A stretch of DNA of 64,000 nt from Yoonia vestfoldensis SKA53 (GCF_000152785.1 NZ_CH672414.1:1019472-1083471), one strand, 5' to 3'. Shown: positions 8,688-17,534, counted from the stretch's first letter. Notes: generated by a model not told the origin, from the sequence alone. Translations and numbers: made by a program.

Positions 8688-8819
8688 TAAGGCACTGTAA
8701 ACTTTGTTATATTCATGTTTAATGCTTGTATTATGTGATACGAGTCAACCCGATCTAACCTTTACTACCAAAATGCAACTTAATGTCGCCCTAAAGCGAC
8801 AAAGTCCGGGAGCAGCCCG
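8688..8819. promoter_or_regulatory. Divergent promoter region between exopolysaccharide operon and motor pair
   Basis: This AT-rich 132-base interval must drive both divergent transcripts. On the minus strand TTGACT (about 8741-8746) is a plausible -35 element, without a clear -10 at standard spacing. ATGTTTAATGCT at 8715-8726 is, as its complement AGCATTAAACAT, nearly identical to AGCATTAAGCAT upstream of the winged-helix gene. A hairpin GTCGC/GCGAC (8785-8789 and 8796-8800) lies 20 bases before the MotA-like ATG, in its leader. Confidence 0.45.
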
Positions 8820-9602
8820 ATGGAACCGGTGGCGGGAATTGGTGCAGGTTTTGCACAAGCGATCCTTGGCATCGCAGACTTGCTGAAAGGGACATCAGCA
8901 CCCGGCATGGTCGCGCTTGCTCTTTTTGGGGCGACAGGTGGGATGATGCTGGCAGCCCAGATCCTGTTTTGGCGCGCCTGTTCATATCCAAAAGACCTCA
9001 CATATGTCCTGAAAAGAGAACAGCGCCCCATCACGCGTGCGTTGGTGACTGGCCTTCATATTCCTCTGCCAAAACGAAATTACGGGCCTGTCTCTGCGCG
9101 TCAGATGCGAGTTTGGACAGCGTTTTGTGACGAATTTCTGTACACATCCGATGCATCTGGACGCGCAGCCAGCCCGATTGATCCGGCATTGGCGCTGTCG
9201 CGCGAGGCGCTTGGTCTGCGTCTTGGGATCTGGCGAATCGTGCCGGGGACACTGGTCGGCATTGGCTTGGTTTTGACGTTTCTTGGTCTGATCGCCGCTT
9301 TGCGAGAGGCCGGCGTTTCCATCACAGCATCAGGAAGCGATCCCGATATGGTCAAAAAGGCGCTGTCCGACCTTTTGACGATCGCCAGCGCAAAATTCAT
9401 CATGTCGCTGGCTGGGCTGACAGGCTCGATTGTGTTCGGCGTTTTTCTGAAGGCCTGGGAGGTGCGGCTCGAAACAATCGCCACCGCATTATCTGACGAG
9501 GTGCGAAGCCGGTTGGATGTCGTGACACCAGAGCGCACATTGCAGCAACTGCTTGCATCATCGCACCGCCTAGAGGGGCTACTCAGGACTGCGAAGATCT
9601 GA
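8820..9602 (+). CDS. MotA/TolQ/ExbB-family ion channel subunit, ZorA-like
   Basis: This 260-residue protein has three hydrophobic helices: residues 28-50, 138-162 (WRIVPGTLVGIGLVLTFLGL) and 189-211 (containing MSLAGLTGSIVFGVFLK). The Gly-rich second helix and the S-x-x-G-x-x-x-S pattern in the third are the pore helices of MotA/TolQ/ExbB channels, and the wording is closest to ZorA of the Zorya defence system. It lacks the very long cytoplasmic tail of ZorA from Escherichia coli and is short for that family. A GGGAG precedes the ATG. The stop overlaps the next start (TGATG), so the two subunits are coupled. Predicted role: five-subunit ring of an ion-driven motor. Partners ZorC, ZorD and ZorE are absent here; the neighbour is an exopolysaccharide operon. 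Confidence 0.75.
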   Translation: MEPVAGIGAGFAQAILGIADLLKGTSAPGMVALALFGATGGMMLAAQILFWRACSYPKDLTYVLKREQRPITRALVTGLHIPLPKRNYGPVSARQMRVWTAFCDEFLYTSDASGRAASPIDPALALSREALGLRLGIWRIVPGTLVGIGLVLTFLGLIAALREAGVSITASGSDPDMVKKALSDLLTIASAKFIMSLAGLTGSIVFGVFLKAWEVRLETIATALSDEVRSRLDVVTPERTLQQLLASSHRLEGLLRTAKI

Positions 9603-10432
9603 TGTTTCAACGCCGCGTCATCAATGATCACGACGAGGAAGAGAGCATCTTCATCTCGATGACGGATTTGACCGTTTCGATGATGCTCTTGCTTGTTATT
9701 CTGCTTGGCTTTTTTGCGTCCCAGTTCCGTAGCGCGAGCCTTTTTGATCAAGCCGAGCAAATATCCGAGGAAGTGAGCGCCCTGCGTTTGGCGGCAGCGC
9801 AAAAAGACCGCGACATTCGCGTTTTGACGCAATCCATGGCAGCCGTGCAAGCAGCGCTGCTGACATCGCAAGCCGAACGCCTTGCCCTACAGGAAAAGCT
9901 GCTGGCAGCTGACACTGCGGCGATAGCGCAAGCTGCACGGTTCACCGAACAAATGGCAGCACAGCAGGCTGAGACCGCCGCGCTGCGATCCGAGACCACG
10001 GCGTTGGAGCAGAAAGTCGCAGGTGTCGAGGGTGAGCGTGATCGCGCGCAGTCCGCCCTTGCGCAGGCGACTGCAGAGTTTGAAGACAGCTTGACGATAG
10101 CCCTCTCAAATGCAGCGGAACTTGCGGCCCGATTGCAAACAAGCGAAGCCTTGCTTGCAGCAGAACGCGCCCGGGCTGTTGCACGCGAGGATGATCTTGC
10201 ACGCGCCACCGAAGCCTTATCTGTGCAGCAGGCAAACAATCTTGCATCAGACCAGCTGCGCCTTGCGCATAACACACTTGAAAAGGAGGTCATCGCAGAG
10301 GCAGCGAAGGTTGCGGCCTTACAGTCAGAATTACAGGCACTGGAAACCTTGTTAAGCGCCGTCATACAGAGTACGATATTACTCTTGGACAATAGAGCGC
10401 CAAAGAGACCGACAGCACCTCTTTCAAAATAA
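9602..10432 (+). CDS. MotB/ZorB-like stator subunit with coiled coil and no OmpA domain
   Basis: This 276-residue protein has one N-terminal helix (residues about 23-40) preceded by EESIFISMTDLTVSMM; Asp22 sits where MotB and ZorB carry the ion-binding aspartate just inside the helix. Residues about 44-245 are an almost unbroken heptad-like coiled coil rich in Ala, Glu and Gln. It ends without the OmpA/MotB peptidoglycan-binding domain that normally follows. The start is one base into the preceding stop. Pairing with the upstream channel protein predicts a two-subunit plug and transmitter in the periplasm. The missing anchor domain is the oddity: either the coiled coil binds another partner or the 3' end has been truncated. 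I searched the downstream frames and found no obvious remnant of the domain. Confidence 0.72.
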   Translation: MFQRRVINDHDEEESIFISMTDLTVSMMLLLVILLGFFASQFRSASLFDQAEQISEEVSALRLAAAQKDRDIRVLTQSMAAVQAALLTSQAERLALQEKLLAADTAAIAQAARFTEQMAAQQAETAALRSETTALEQKVAGVEGERDRAQSALAQATAEFEDSLTIALSNAAELAARLQTSEALLAAERARAVAREDDLARATEALSVQQANNLASDQLRLAHNTLEKEVIAEAAKVAALQSELQALETLLSAVIQSTILLLDNRAPKRPTAPLSK

Positions 10433-10725
10433 AACGGCGCCACATTGCGATCCCGCCTGTCGAGCATCGGATCAAAACACAGTGGTGGGAGCCTTGGTTG
10501 GGTAAAAGACCTGTGGCAGATCACAGGACATACCCTTTGTCATGCCCTACGGCCTCATAAGCTCGATTCGGCCTGCATCAACCAGATAAGTTTCAATTTG
10601 GATCTTTATGTGGCACATGTCTTTGCTTAAGATAACAGCATTAAGCATTATGTTCAGCGCGATACGTCCCACAATGAAAAATTGAATATTACCGTGAATA
10701 CCTATATGCGCGGGTAGTTAGTAAA
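10433..10725. promoter_or_regulatory. Intergenic region with candidate operator before the winged-helix gene
   Basis: No gene is visible in these 293 bases, though a short frame after a TAG at 10393 (residues such as QWWEPWLGKRPV) is unusually Trp-rich and could be a relic. The right part is AT-rich. TGCTTAA (10624-10630) and TTAAGCA (10641-10647) form a 7-base inverted repeat with a 10-base gap, and AGCATTAAGCAT (10638-10649) matches 11 of 12 bases of a site in the 8.7-kb divergent promoter. Confidence 0.4.
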
Positions 10726-11028
10726 ATGATGGTGGAAGCGGTGACCAACGGCTTGAAGCGCTTAGCGGATCTGCGACAGCTTCTATTGGATATGGAGCGC
10801 GATTTTGGGCTAGACGGCCTCCCAGAGCAGGAGACCCGCTTGCTCTATGCAGTGGCTATTCAAACACGTACGAAATCAGAGGTTTCGCTGGCTGAACTGC
10901 AAGCGCATCCTTTGACGACTGACATATCGCGCAGTACCTTTTTCCGTGCACTCAAACATCTGGCAGAGTGTGGTTACATCGAAAAAACTAGTGTTGAAAA
11001 GCGCGCAGGCTACAAGCTTTTAAAGTAG
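10726..11028 (+). CDS. Small winged-helix DNA-binding protein
   Basis: This is a 100-residue protein; two ATG codons lie in tandem and either could start it. Residues about 30-98 fit a winged helix-turn-helix: helices ending in VSLAELQAHP, a recognition helix near DISRSTFFRALKHLAECGYI, and a basic wing (SVEKRAGYKLL). There is no effector domain, so it would act as a simple repressor or activator, in the manner of short MarR-like regulators. It lies downstream of the motor pair on the same strand with its own AT-rich upstream region. The shared 12-base motif upstream of it and in the exopolysaccharide/motor promoter suggests that it regulates that block and itself; this is inference. Confidence 0.7.
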   Translation: MMVEAVTNGLKRLADLRQLLLDMERDFGLDGLPEQETRLLYAVAIQTRTKSEVSLAELQAHPLTTDISRSTFFRALKHLAECGYIEKTSVEKRAGYKLLK

Positions 11029-11491
11029 CGGACTTTCTTATAATGAGCGCGGCAACAGGCGACACAGGATCCCTCGCGAACATACCAACGCGCGAAACGG
11101 CGGGTCAGAGCAGTTTACACAGAAGTATCGCAATTTTTCAGAGACACCCAGCGCCCTCCACTCTGAGGCCGCCCATCTTGCGCACATTCTGTGACGGACT
11201 GGGTCGAGCTTGAAGAACTCCCGCCTGTTTGCTGCAATCTATACGGATGATCCTCACGGCGTTGAGGTACATATGATGATGCAGGCGCAACTTCACACGC
11301 AAATTGACAGGGCGCGACAGCCATGACGCGGCCGATGGTGGTTGCGCGTCACGCCTTGGGCCAAAAGCACATTGCGTTCAAACATAGCGTCAATGTTGCG
11401 CATGACGTTGAGCCCGTTCGGCACCAAATAGCGACAACCAAAGCACGCACCGGCCCAAAAGGCGACAAAGTACTGTTGTTGTTTAAGTATT
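11029..11491. other. Intergenic stretch, no gene seen
   Basis: The 463 bases between the winged-helix gene and tRNA-Arg contain only short frames without coding character on either strand, one of which is simply a translation of the tRNA. I see no integrase or transposase fragment and no obvious repeat of the tRNA end. It marks the transition from the accessory segment to the conserved suf operon. Confidence 0.5.
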
Positions 11492-11568
<77 letters not shown>

Positions 11569-11584
11569 GGTCACATTTTCTATA

Positions 11585-11605
11585 GCGACCCCGCTACGGG
11601 GTCGC
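11585..11605 (-). terminator. Hairpin terminator after sufS
   Basis: GCGACCCCG (11585-11593) and CGGGGTCGC (11597-11605) form a perfect nine-base stem with a three-base loop, 13 bases past the sufS stop. There is no long T run, so it may be only partly effective or act with Rho, but its place at the end of the suf operon fits termination. Confidence 0.6.
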
Positions 11606-11617
11606 AATGCAAAAACA

Positions 11618-12841
11618 TCAGCTGAACAGATCGTGGCACAGTTCCAACGCGTCGATCAGCACATCGACTTCTTCGACCGTATTATAAAGGCCGAATGACG
11701 CGCGGCAGGTCGCCGGCACGCCGATGTGATCCATCAGCGGCATCGCGCAATGCGATCCGGCACGCACCGCCACGCCCTTTTTATCCAGCACAGTGGAAAT
11801 GTCATGCGCATGCGCGGCACCGTTCAGCGTGAAGGAAAAGATCGCGCCCTTGGTGTCCGACGTGCCTTGCACCTGCACCCAGTTCAGCCCGTCCAGCCGG
11901 TCGCGGGCATAATTGCGCAATTGCCGTTCATGTTCGGCGATCTTGTCCATGCCAAGGCCGGTCATGTAATCCAGCGCCACGCCCAGCCCGATCATCTGCA
12001 CGATGCCGGGTGTGCCTGCCTCGAACATCATCGGCGGGTCATTCCATGTCACGCTGTCGCGCCCGACCTCGCGGATCATGTCGCCGCCCCCCATGAAAGG
12101 GCGCATTTCGGCCATCCGTTCGCGGCGCACATAAATCGCGCCGGACCCCGACGGGCCATAGAGTTTATGCCCGGTGATCGCATAGAAATCGCAGCCCAAA
12201 GCCTGCACATCCACCGGCATATGCACCGCGGCCTGTGATCCATCGACCAGCACCGGCACGCCCTTGGCATGCGCGCCTGCGGTGATCTTGGCAATATCAA
12301 CCACGGTGCCCAGCACGTTGGACATATGGGTTACCGCGACCAGCTTGGTTTTCGGGCCGATGGCGTCGATCACCTTTTGCGGGTCCAGATCGCCGCGTGT
12401 GTCCACATCGACCCATTTGATCACAACGCCCTGGCGTTCACGCAGGAAATGCCACGGCACAATATTGGCGTGATGTTCCATGATCGACAGCACGATTTCA
12501 TCGCCCGCTTCCATCCGTGGCATGGCCCAGCCATAGGCGACCATATTGATCCCCTCGGTGGTGCCGGAATTCATGATGATCTCGTCCTCGGACGCCGCAT
12601 TCAAGAACCTCGCGATGGTGCCGCGCACGGCCTCGTATTTCTCGGTCGCAAGGTTGGATAGGTAATGCAGGCCCCGATGCACGTTGGCATATTCATGGGC
12701 ATAGGCCTGCGTCACCGCATCGATCACGACCTGCGGTTTCTGCGCCGATGCACCATTGTCCAGATAAACCAATGGCTTGCCATTGACCTGCCGCGACAGG
12801 ATCGGGAAATCGGCGCGGACTTTTGCGATATCTAGGGTCAT
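11618..12841 (-). CDS. sufS: SufS cysteine desulfurase (group II)
   Basis: This 407-residue PLP enzyme removes sulfur from cysteine as a persulfide for Fe-S cluster assembly on SufBCD. The PLP lysine lies in ITGHKLYGPSG (near residue 226) and the catalytic Cys in RAGSHCAMPL (near 363), the short-loop form typical of SufS. Length and N-terminus (DIAKVRADFPILSRQVNG) match the family. Its start overlaps the stop of a YIP1-like gene, making it the last gene of the suf operon. No sufE gene is in the window, so its sulfur-transfer partner must be encoded elsewhere. A group I desulfurase lies in the same operon. Confidence 0.97.
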   Translation of the reverse strand: MTLDIAKVRADFPILSRQVNGKPLVYLDNGASAQKPQVVIDAVTQAYAHEYANVHRGLHYLSNLATEKYEAVRGTIARFLNAASEDEIIMNSGTTEGINMVAYGWAMPRMEAGDEIVLSIMEHHANIVPWHFLRERQGVVIKWVDVDTRGDLDPQKVIDAIGPKTKLVAVTHMSNVLGTVVDIAKITAGAHAKGVPVLVDGSQAAVHMPVDVQALGCDFYAITGHKLYGPSGSGAIYVRRERMAEMRPFMGGGDMIREVGRDSVTWNDPPMMFEAGTPGIVQMIGLGVALDYMTGLGMDKIAEHERQLRNYARDRLDGLNWVQVQGTSDTKGAIFSFTLNGAAHAHDISTVLDKKGVAVRAGSHCAMPLMDHIGVPATCRASFGLYNTVEEVDVLIDALELCHDLFS

Positions 12842-13431
12842 ATCTGACCTCCGCTTGGGGCGATGCCCAGAACTGTCAGAACGATGCCTGCGATCAGCGC
12901 AGTGCCGATCACGGCGAAAATCATCGTGGCAAGGGATTTGCCAAGGCTGTCAAAGCGATGCATCACGTTGACGAAATTGACCATGCAGCGGGTCAGGACC
13001 GCCAGCGACACCAGCCCAAAGACCGACGCGATCTGGGGGCTGATCAGCACCAGCAGGACCTGCACGGCCTCAAGCGCGACACTGATCGACTGGAACATGA
13101 CGATGACGGTCACGCTGTCTTCGACTGTGCCCTGCCCGCCCATCATGCGGCCGACGTGATAGATCGTATAGACCAGCAAAAACAGAAATATGGTGATAAT
13201 CATGGCATAGCTGAACGGGGTCAGCATCATGCCACCCTGCGCCATCACAGGCATCGGGGATGCGGCCTGCAACAGCGCCAGCATCAGCACGTTCAGCACC
13301 GCGACCAGCGCAAGCGCCATCCACATGTTGCCAAGGCCAAGCCGCCAGTCCAGCACCAGCCTTGCGGCTGTGGCCGGATCAATGATCGCCCCCCACAGGG
13401 CGCGCGTGGCAGATTGCATCGTGATATTCAT
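12838..13431 (-). CDS. YIP1-family membrane protein (second of a pair)
   Basis: This is a 197-residue protein with five likely transmembrane helices (about residues 34-55, 68-90, 105-128, 135-155 and 165-190) after a short N-terminal segment (TRALWGAIIDP) like the start of YIP1-domain proteins. Function in bacteria is not established. It overlaps the stop of the preceding YIP1-like gene and the start of sufS by four bases each, so it is fully embedded in the suf operon. The two YIP1-like genes resemble each other in layout and may work as a heteromer. Whether they take part in Fe-S assembly or merely share its regulation is unknown. Confidence 0.75.
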   Translation of the reverse strand: MNITMQSATRALWGAIIDPATAARLVLDWRLGLGNMWMALALVAVLNVLMLALLQAASPMPVMAQGGMMLTPFSYAMIITIFLFLLVYTIYHVGRMMGGQGTVEDSVTVIVMFQSISVALEAVQVLLVLISPQIASVFGLVSLAVLTRCMVNFVNVMHRFDSLGKSLATMIFAVIGTALIAGIVLTVLGIAPSGGQI

Positions 13432-13931
13432 GGTCTGCTTTCTGCTTCACGCATTGATTGCACCCAGATGATGGCAAAAGCCGCCAGCCAGAAGGCGCCG
13501 ACGATATTGGTCTCGATCCCCGGTCCGATGAACCCGCGTGTCATCCCATGCAGCAAGATCGCAGGCGAGGTCGCCAGCATCGTCCAGAACAGGGCGATCC
13601 GCGCGCCAAACATCGTGCCTTTGCCGCCCAGAACCCTTGCCACCAGATGTGTGGTACCCGCCAGAAAATACAAGAACAATGGCCAGACCATCAGCCATGC
13701 CACAAATTCATAGGCAATCAACCGGTCCAGTGCCGGCACCTCGGCCCCCGGGGCAAGATCGAACCCCGCCGCCAGACGCGACAGGCGCGGCCATTGCGCG
13801 ATAAAGATCAGAAAACAGGCGATCATCAGATAGGCAATCGCCCGATCCTCCCGCCTGCCCTGATCCAATATGCTGCGCATCACCGCACGCGGCGCGCGCC
13901 ATGTTCGCACGATGTCGGTGGTGACTGGCAT
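13428..13931 (-). CDS. YIP1-family membrane protein (first of a pair)
   Basis: This 167-residue protein begins with TDIVRTWRAPRAVMRSILDQ, a cytoplasmic amphipathic stretch usual in YIP1 proteins, followed by about four transmembrane helices (about 36-50, 75-95, 108-130 and 138-158). Its ATG overlaps the sufD stop by one base and its stop overlaps the next YIP1-like ATG. The placement between sufD and sufS recurs in Rhodobacteraceae as far as I recall. No catalytic motif is visible. Confidence 0.75.
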   Translation of the reverse strand: MPVTTDIVRTWRAPRAVMRSILDQGRREDRAIAYLMIACFLIFIAQWPRLSRLAAGFDLAPGAEVPALDRLIAYEFVAWLMVWPLFLYFLAGTTHLVARVLGGKGTMFGARIALFWTMLATSPAILLHGMTRGFIGPGIETNIVGAFWLAAFAIIWVQSMREAESRP

Positions 13932-15217
13932 CAGGCCCGCCGCGCCAGCCAGCCTTCCAGCCGGGTCTGCAATTCCTCGGCCAGCGCCTGATCCTCGATT
14001 TCGGCCAAGGCTTCGGCAAGGAAAGACAGCGTCAGCAGGTTGCGCGCAGCCTCCATCGGCACACCGCGAGAGCGCAGATAGAACAAAGCCGTCTCGTCAA
14101 TCGCCCCGGTGGTGGACCCGTGCGAACAGGCCACATCATCGGCATAGATTTCCAGTTCCGGCTTGGCCAGAAACTGGCTGTCGTCATCCAGCAGCAAGGA
14201 TTGGCTGATCTGATAGCCATCGGTTTTCTGCGCGCCCTGCTTGACCAAGATCTTGCCTTGGAACACGCCAACAGCCCCGTTACGCAGCACCTTTTTGAAC
14301 ACCTGACGGCTTTCGCCGCGCAGCGCATCATGGGTGACGAACACGGTGTCATCATGGTGGAAATCCCCGCCGTCACCGACGCAAGCCCCCGCCACATGGG
14401 CCACGGCATCATCGCCACGCATGTCGATCACGCATTCGTTGCGCGTCAACACCCCGTTAAAGGTCAGGGTAAAGGATTTGAACACGGATTCGGCAGCCAA
14501 TTGCGCGAAACAATGGGTCACGGCACGGCGTTCGTGGTCACTGCCTTGCGCGCGGATATGATGGAACTGGCCAGCATCAGCGATATCCACCTCCAGACAG
14601 GTGGACAGGCGCGCGGCACCGGGGCCGGTTTCCAGCAGGGTCAGGCTGGCACCGGCCTCGATCCGGACAAGGTTGTGCAATGTGACATCCGATGTCTCGG
14701 ATTGGTGCAGATAAACCAGATGCACGGGTTTTTGCACCTTTGCCGTCGCGCGGATCACGATCCCGTCGCTGGCAATCGCGGTGTTCAGCGCCGCCAGCGG
14801 GCGTTCCACCGGATGCTGCCCGCGGCTTTCCAGCGTGCCGTACAGATCCTTGGCCCAGTGAATATCGCGCTGCGCGACATCGGCCAGACGGTGGATTTCG
14901 ATCCCCGCGCCCGCCAGATCATCCGATTGCGCCGCATCAAACACACCGTCCACAAACACCAGCGCGATCCGGTCCACGCCTGCGAACAAAGGCGCTTCGC
15001 CATTGTCAAACAAGGCCGCAGGCGGCGCATCCGCCACAATCAGCGATGCAGGATCGGTATAGCGCCAATATTCATCGCGCCGCGTGGGCAGGCCCATCGC
15101 CGACAACCGCGCCAGCGCATCGCTGCGCGCCGCCGTGGCCCAAGTCGCCCCCTCGGGCAAGGTGATCCCCGCCAGCCGCGCCAGCGTTGCATCCTGTTTC
15201 AGTTTCGCCAAAGCCAT
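13931..15217 (-). CDS. sufD: SufD, Fe-S cluster assembly scaffold component
   Basis: This 428-residue protein is the SufB paralogue of the SufBC2D scaffold. The N-terminal half is variable; the C-terminal half carries the parallel beta-helix and the family motif region around DDVACSHGSTTGAIDE (about residues 355-372), with the conserved Cys and His that contribute to cluster formation at the SufB-SufD interface. The ATG overlaps the sufC stop (TGATG), and the stop overlaps the downstream YIP1-like start. Length is typical. Confidence 0.96.
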   Translation of the reverse strand: MALAKLKQDATLARLAGITLPEGATWATAARSDALARLSAMGLPTRRDEYWRYTDPASLIVADAPPAALFDNGEAPLFAGVDRIALVFVDGVFDAAQSDDLAGAGIEIHRLADVAQRDIHWAKDLYGTLESRGQHPVERPLAALNTAIASDGIVIRATAKVQKPVHLVYLHQSETSDVTLHNLVRIEAGASLTLLETGPGAARLSTCLEVDIADAGQFHHIRAQGSDHERRAVTHCFAQLAAESVFKSFTLTFNGVLTRNECVIDMRGDDAVAHVAGACVGDGGDFHHDDTVFVTHDALRGESRQVFKKVLRNGAVGVFQGKILVKQGAQKTDGYQISQSLLLDDDSQFLAKPELEIYADDVACSHGSTTGAIDETALFYLRSRGVPMEAARNLLTLSFLAEALAEIEDQALAEELQTRLEGWLARRA

Positions 15218-15975
15218 CAGGCAGCCCCTGCCAGAATATCGGCATAACCGTTGTTTTCCACCTCGAGCGCCAGTTCCGGCCCGCCCGATTTGATGATTTT
15301 GCCATCCGCCAGAATATGCACGAAATCGGGTTTGATATGGTCCAGCAGGCGCTGGTAATGCGTGATCACCAGAAACGACCGGTTTTCAGACCGCAGCGCA
15401 TTCACACCGTCAGCGACCAGTTTCATCGCATCGACATCCAGACCGGAATCGGTCTCGTCCAGAATGCACATTTTCGGTTCCAGCATCGCCATCTGCAGGA
15501 TTTCATTGCGCTTTTTCTCGCCGCCCGAAAAGCCGACATTGACGGGGCGTTTGAGCATATCAGCGTCGATCTGCAGATCTTTCGCCTTGGCGCGGACTTC
15601 TTTCAGGAAATCTCCCGCACTCAATTCTTCCTCGCCACGCGCTTTGCGCTGCGCATTCACAGCGGTGCGCAAAAAGGTCATATTGCCGACACCGGGGATT
15701 TCAACAGGATATTGAAACGCCAAAAACAGGCCGGCTGCGGCGCGTTCTTCGGGCTCCATCTCCAGCAAATCCACACCTTCGAGCATGGCCGAACCCGCCG
15801 TGACGGAATAGCCATCCTTGCCAGACAGCACATAAGACAGGGTCGATTTGCCCGACCCGTTCGGGCCCATGATGGCATGCACCTCGCCCGGTTTGATCGA
15901 CAGCGTCAGACCCTTAAGGATCGTGACATCAGCGTCAGTTTCAAGTTCGGCGTGCAAGTTATTGATTTCAAGCAT
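15217..15975 (-). CDS. sufC: SufC, ATPase of the SufBCD complex
   Basis: This 252-residue ABC-type ATPase powers conformational change in the SufBC2D scaffold. Visible motifs are Walker A GPNGSGKST (about residues 38-46), the signature FSGGEKKRNEI (about 150), Walker B with CILDETDSGLDVDA, and the switch His in LVITHYQRLL. No membrane domain exists, in keeping with its soluble role. It follows sufB by 25 bases with a good ribosome-binding site and overlaps sufD by one base. Confidence 0.97.
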   Translation of the reverse strand: MLEINNLHAELETDADVTILKGLTLSIKPGEVHAIMGPNGSGKSTLSYVLSGKDGYSVTAGSAMLEGVDLLEMEPEERAAAGLFLAFQYPVEIPGVGNMTFLRTAVNAQRKARGEEELSAGDFLKEVRAKAKDLQIDADMLKRPVNVGFSGGEKKRNEILQMAMLEPKMCILDETDSGLDVDAMKLVADGVNALRSENRSFLVITHYQRLLDHIKPDFVHILADGKIIKSGGPELALEVENNGYADILAGAA

Positions 15976-16000
15976 ATTATATTCCTTTATTCACGCGGCG

Positions 16001-17524
16001 TCAGCCGACCGATCCTTCAAGCGAGATCGCAACCAGCGCCTGTGCTTCCATCGCAAATTCCATCGGCAGGGCCTGCAACACTTCTTTGCAGAACCCGTTG
16101 ACGACCAAGGCGACGGCTTCTTCCTCGTCCATGCCACGGCTGCGGCAATAAAATAGTTGGTCATCATCCACCTTGGATGTCGTCGCCTCGTGTTCGACCC
16201 GCGATGAATTATTCTTGACCTCGATATAAGGCACGGTATGCGCGCCGCATTGATCACCGATCAACAGGCTGTCGCATTGGGTATAATTGCGGCTATTCTT
16301 GGCCTTGGGGTGCATCGACACCAGCCCGCGATAGGTGTTCTGCGCCTTGCCAGCGCTGATGCCCTTGGACACGATCCGCGATTTGGTATTCTTGCCCAGA
16401 TGGACCATCTTGGTGCCGGTATCGGCCTGCTGCATGTTGTTGGCGATGGCGATCGAATAGAATTCACCCTGACTGTCGTCACCGCGCAAAATGCAGCTGG
16501 GGTATTTCCATGTGACGGCTGATCCGGTTTCCACTTGGGTCCACATCACCTTGGCCCGGTCACCACGGCAATCGGCGCGTTTGGTGACAAAGTTATAAAT
16601 CCCGCCCTTGCCGTTTTCATCGCCCGGATACCAGTTCTGCACGGTGGAATATTTCACCTCTGCATCTTCTTCGATGATGATCTCGACCACGGCGGCATGC
16701 AATTGCGCGACATCGCGCTTCGGCGCGGTGCAGCCCTCAAGATAAGAGACATAAGACCCCTTATCCGCAATGATCAGCGTGCGTTCAAACTGGCCGGTAT
16801 TTTCGGCATTGATGCGGAAATAGGTGGACAATTCCATCGGGCAGCGCACGCCGGGCGGAATGTAAACGAACGATCCATCCGAAAACACGGCCGAATTCAG
16901 CGTGGCATAATAATTATCCGACTGCGGCACGACCGACCCAAGGTATTTCTTGACCAGTTCGGGATGATCGCGGATCGCCTCGGAAATCGAGCAAAAGATC
17001 ACGCCGGCCTTTTTCAATTCCGCCTGAAAGGTGGTGCCGACGGAAACGCTGTCAAACACCGCATCCACGGCAACCTTGCGGCCTTCGGCAGGCATGTCTT
17101 CGGCGCCTTCAACACCGGCCAAAATAGCCTGTTCCTTCAACGGGATACCCAGCTTGGCATAGGTTGCCAAAAGCTTGGGATCGACATCATCCAAGGATTT
17201 CGGCTTAACCGCCATGCTTTTGGGACGGGCATAATAATAAATGTCCTGAAAATCGATCGGCGGATAGCTGACCATCGCCCAGGTCGGCTCATTCATCTTT
17301 TCCCAGCGCGTGAACGCCTGCAGGCGCCATTCGGTCATCCATTCGGGTTCTTCGTTCTTAGACGAAATCAGCCGCACGATATCAGGGTTTACGCCTTTGG
17401 GGGCGTAATCCATCTCGATCTCGGTTTCCCAGCCGTATTTATAATTGCCCGACAGGGCCGTGACCGCATCGACCGTGTCCTGATCGACGCCTTCTTTTAC
17501 TTCGATCTTGTCCAAAGCTGTCAT
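16001..17524 (-). CDS. sufB: SufB, Fe-S cluster scaffold
   Basis: This 507-residue protein is the main scaffold on which the Suf complex builds clusters. I start it at the ATG at 17524 ([13 protein letters not shown]), which has GGGGAAG just upstream; a longer frame would run into the desulfurase gene. Conserved stretches include [22 protein letters not shown] split around residue 255, the Cys-containing [12 protein letters not shown], and [11 protein letters not shown] near the C-terminus. It is ten bases downstream of the group I desulfurase and leads into sufC, so the order is desulfurase-sufB-sufC-sufD. Confidence 0.97.
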   Translation of the reverse strand: MTALDKIEVKEGVDQDTVDAVTALSGNYKYGWETEIEMDYAPKGVNPDIVRLISSKNEEPEWMTEWRLQAFTRWEKMNEPTWAMVSYPPIDFQDIYYYARPKSMAVKPKSLDDVDPKLLATYAKLGIPLKEQAILAGVEGAEDMPAEGRKVAVDAVFDSVSVGTTFQAELKKAGVIFCSISEAIRDHPELVKKYLGSVVPQSDNYYATLNSAVFSDGSFVYIPPGVRCPMELSTYFRINAENTGQFERTLIIADKGSYVSYLEGCTAPKRDVAQLHAAVVEIIIEEDAEVKYSTVQNWYPGDENGKGGIYNFVTKRADCRGDRAKVMWTQVETGSAVTWKYPSCILRGDDSQGEFYSIAIANNMQQADTGTKMVHLGKNTKSRIVSKGISAGKAQNTYRGLVSMHPKAKNSRNYTQCDSLLIGDQCGAHTVPYIEVKNNSSRVEHEATTSKVDDDQLFYCRSRGMDEEEAVALVVNGFCKEVLQALPMEFAMEAQALVAISLEGSVG

Positions 17525-17534
17525 CTTCTTCCCC

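Noticed and set aside
8820-10432. A complete Zorya antiphage defence system
   Set aside because: Only ZorA/ZorB-like subunits exist; ZorC, ZorD or ZorE genes are not present within the window, and the B subunit lacks the peptidoglycan-binding domain.
10393-10560. A continued coding frame after the MotB-like gene (Trp-rich, QWWEPWLGKRPV)
   Set aside because: It begins after a stop, has no start codon with a ribosome-binding site and does not resemble an OmpA domain; I keep it only as a possible relic.
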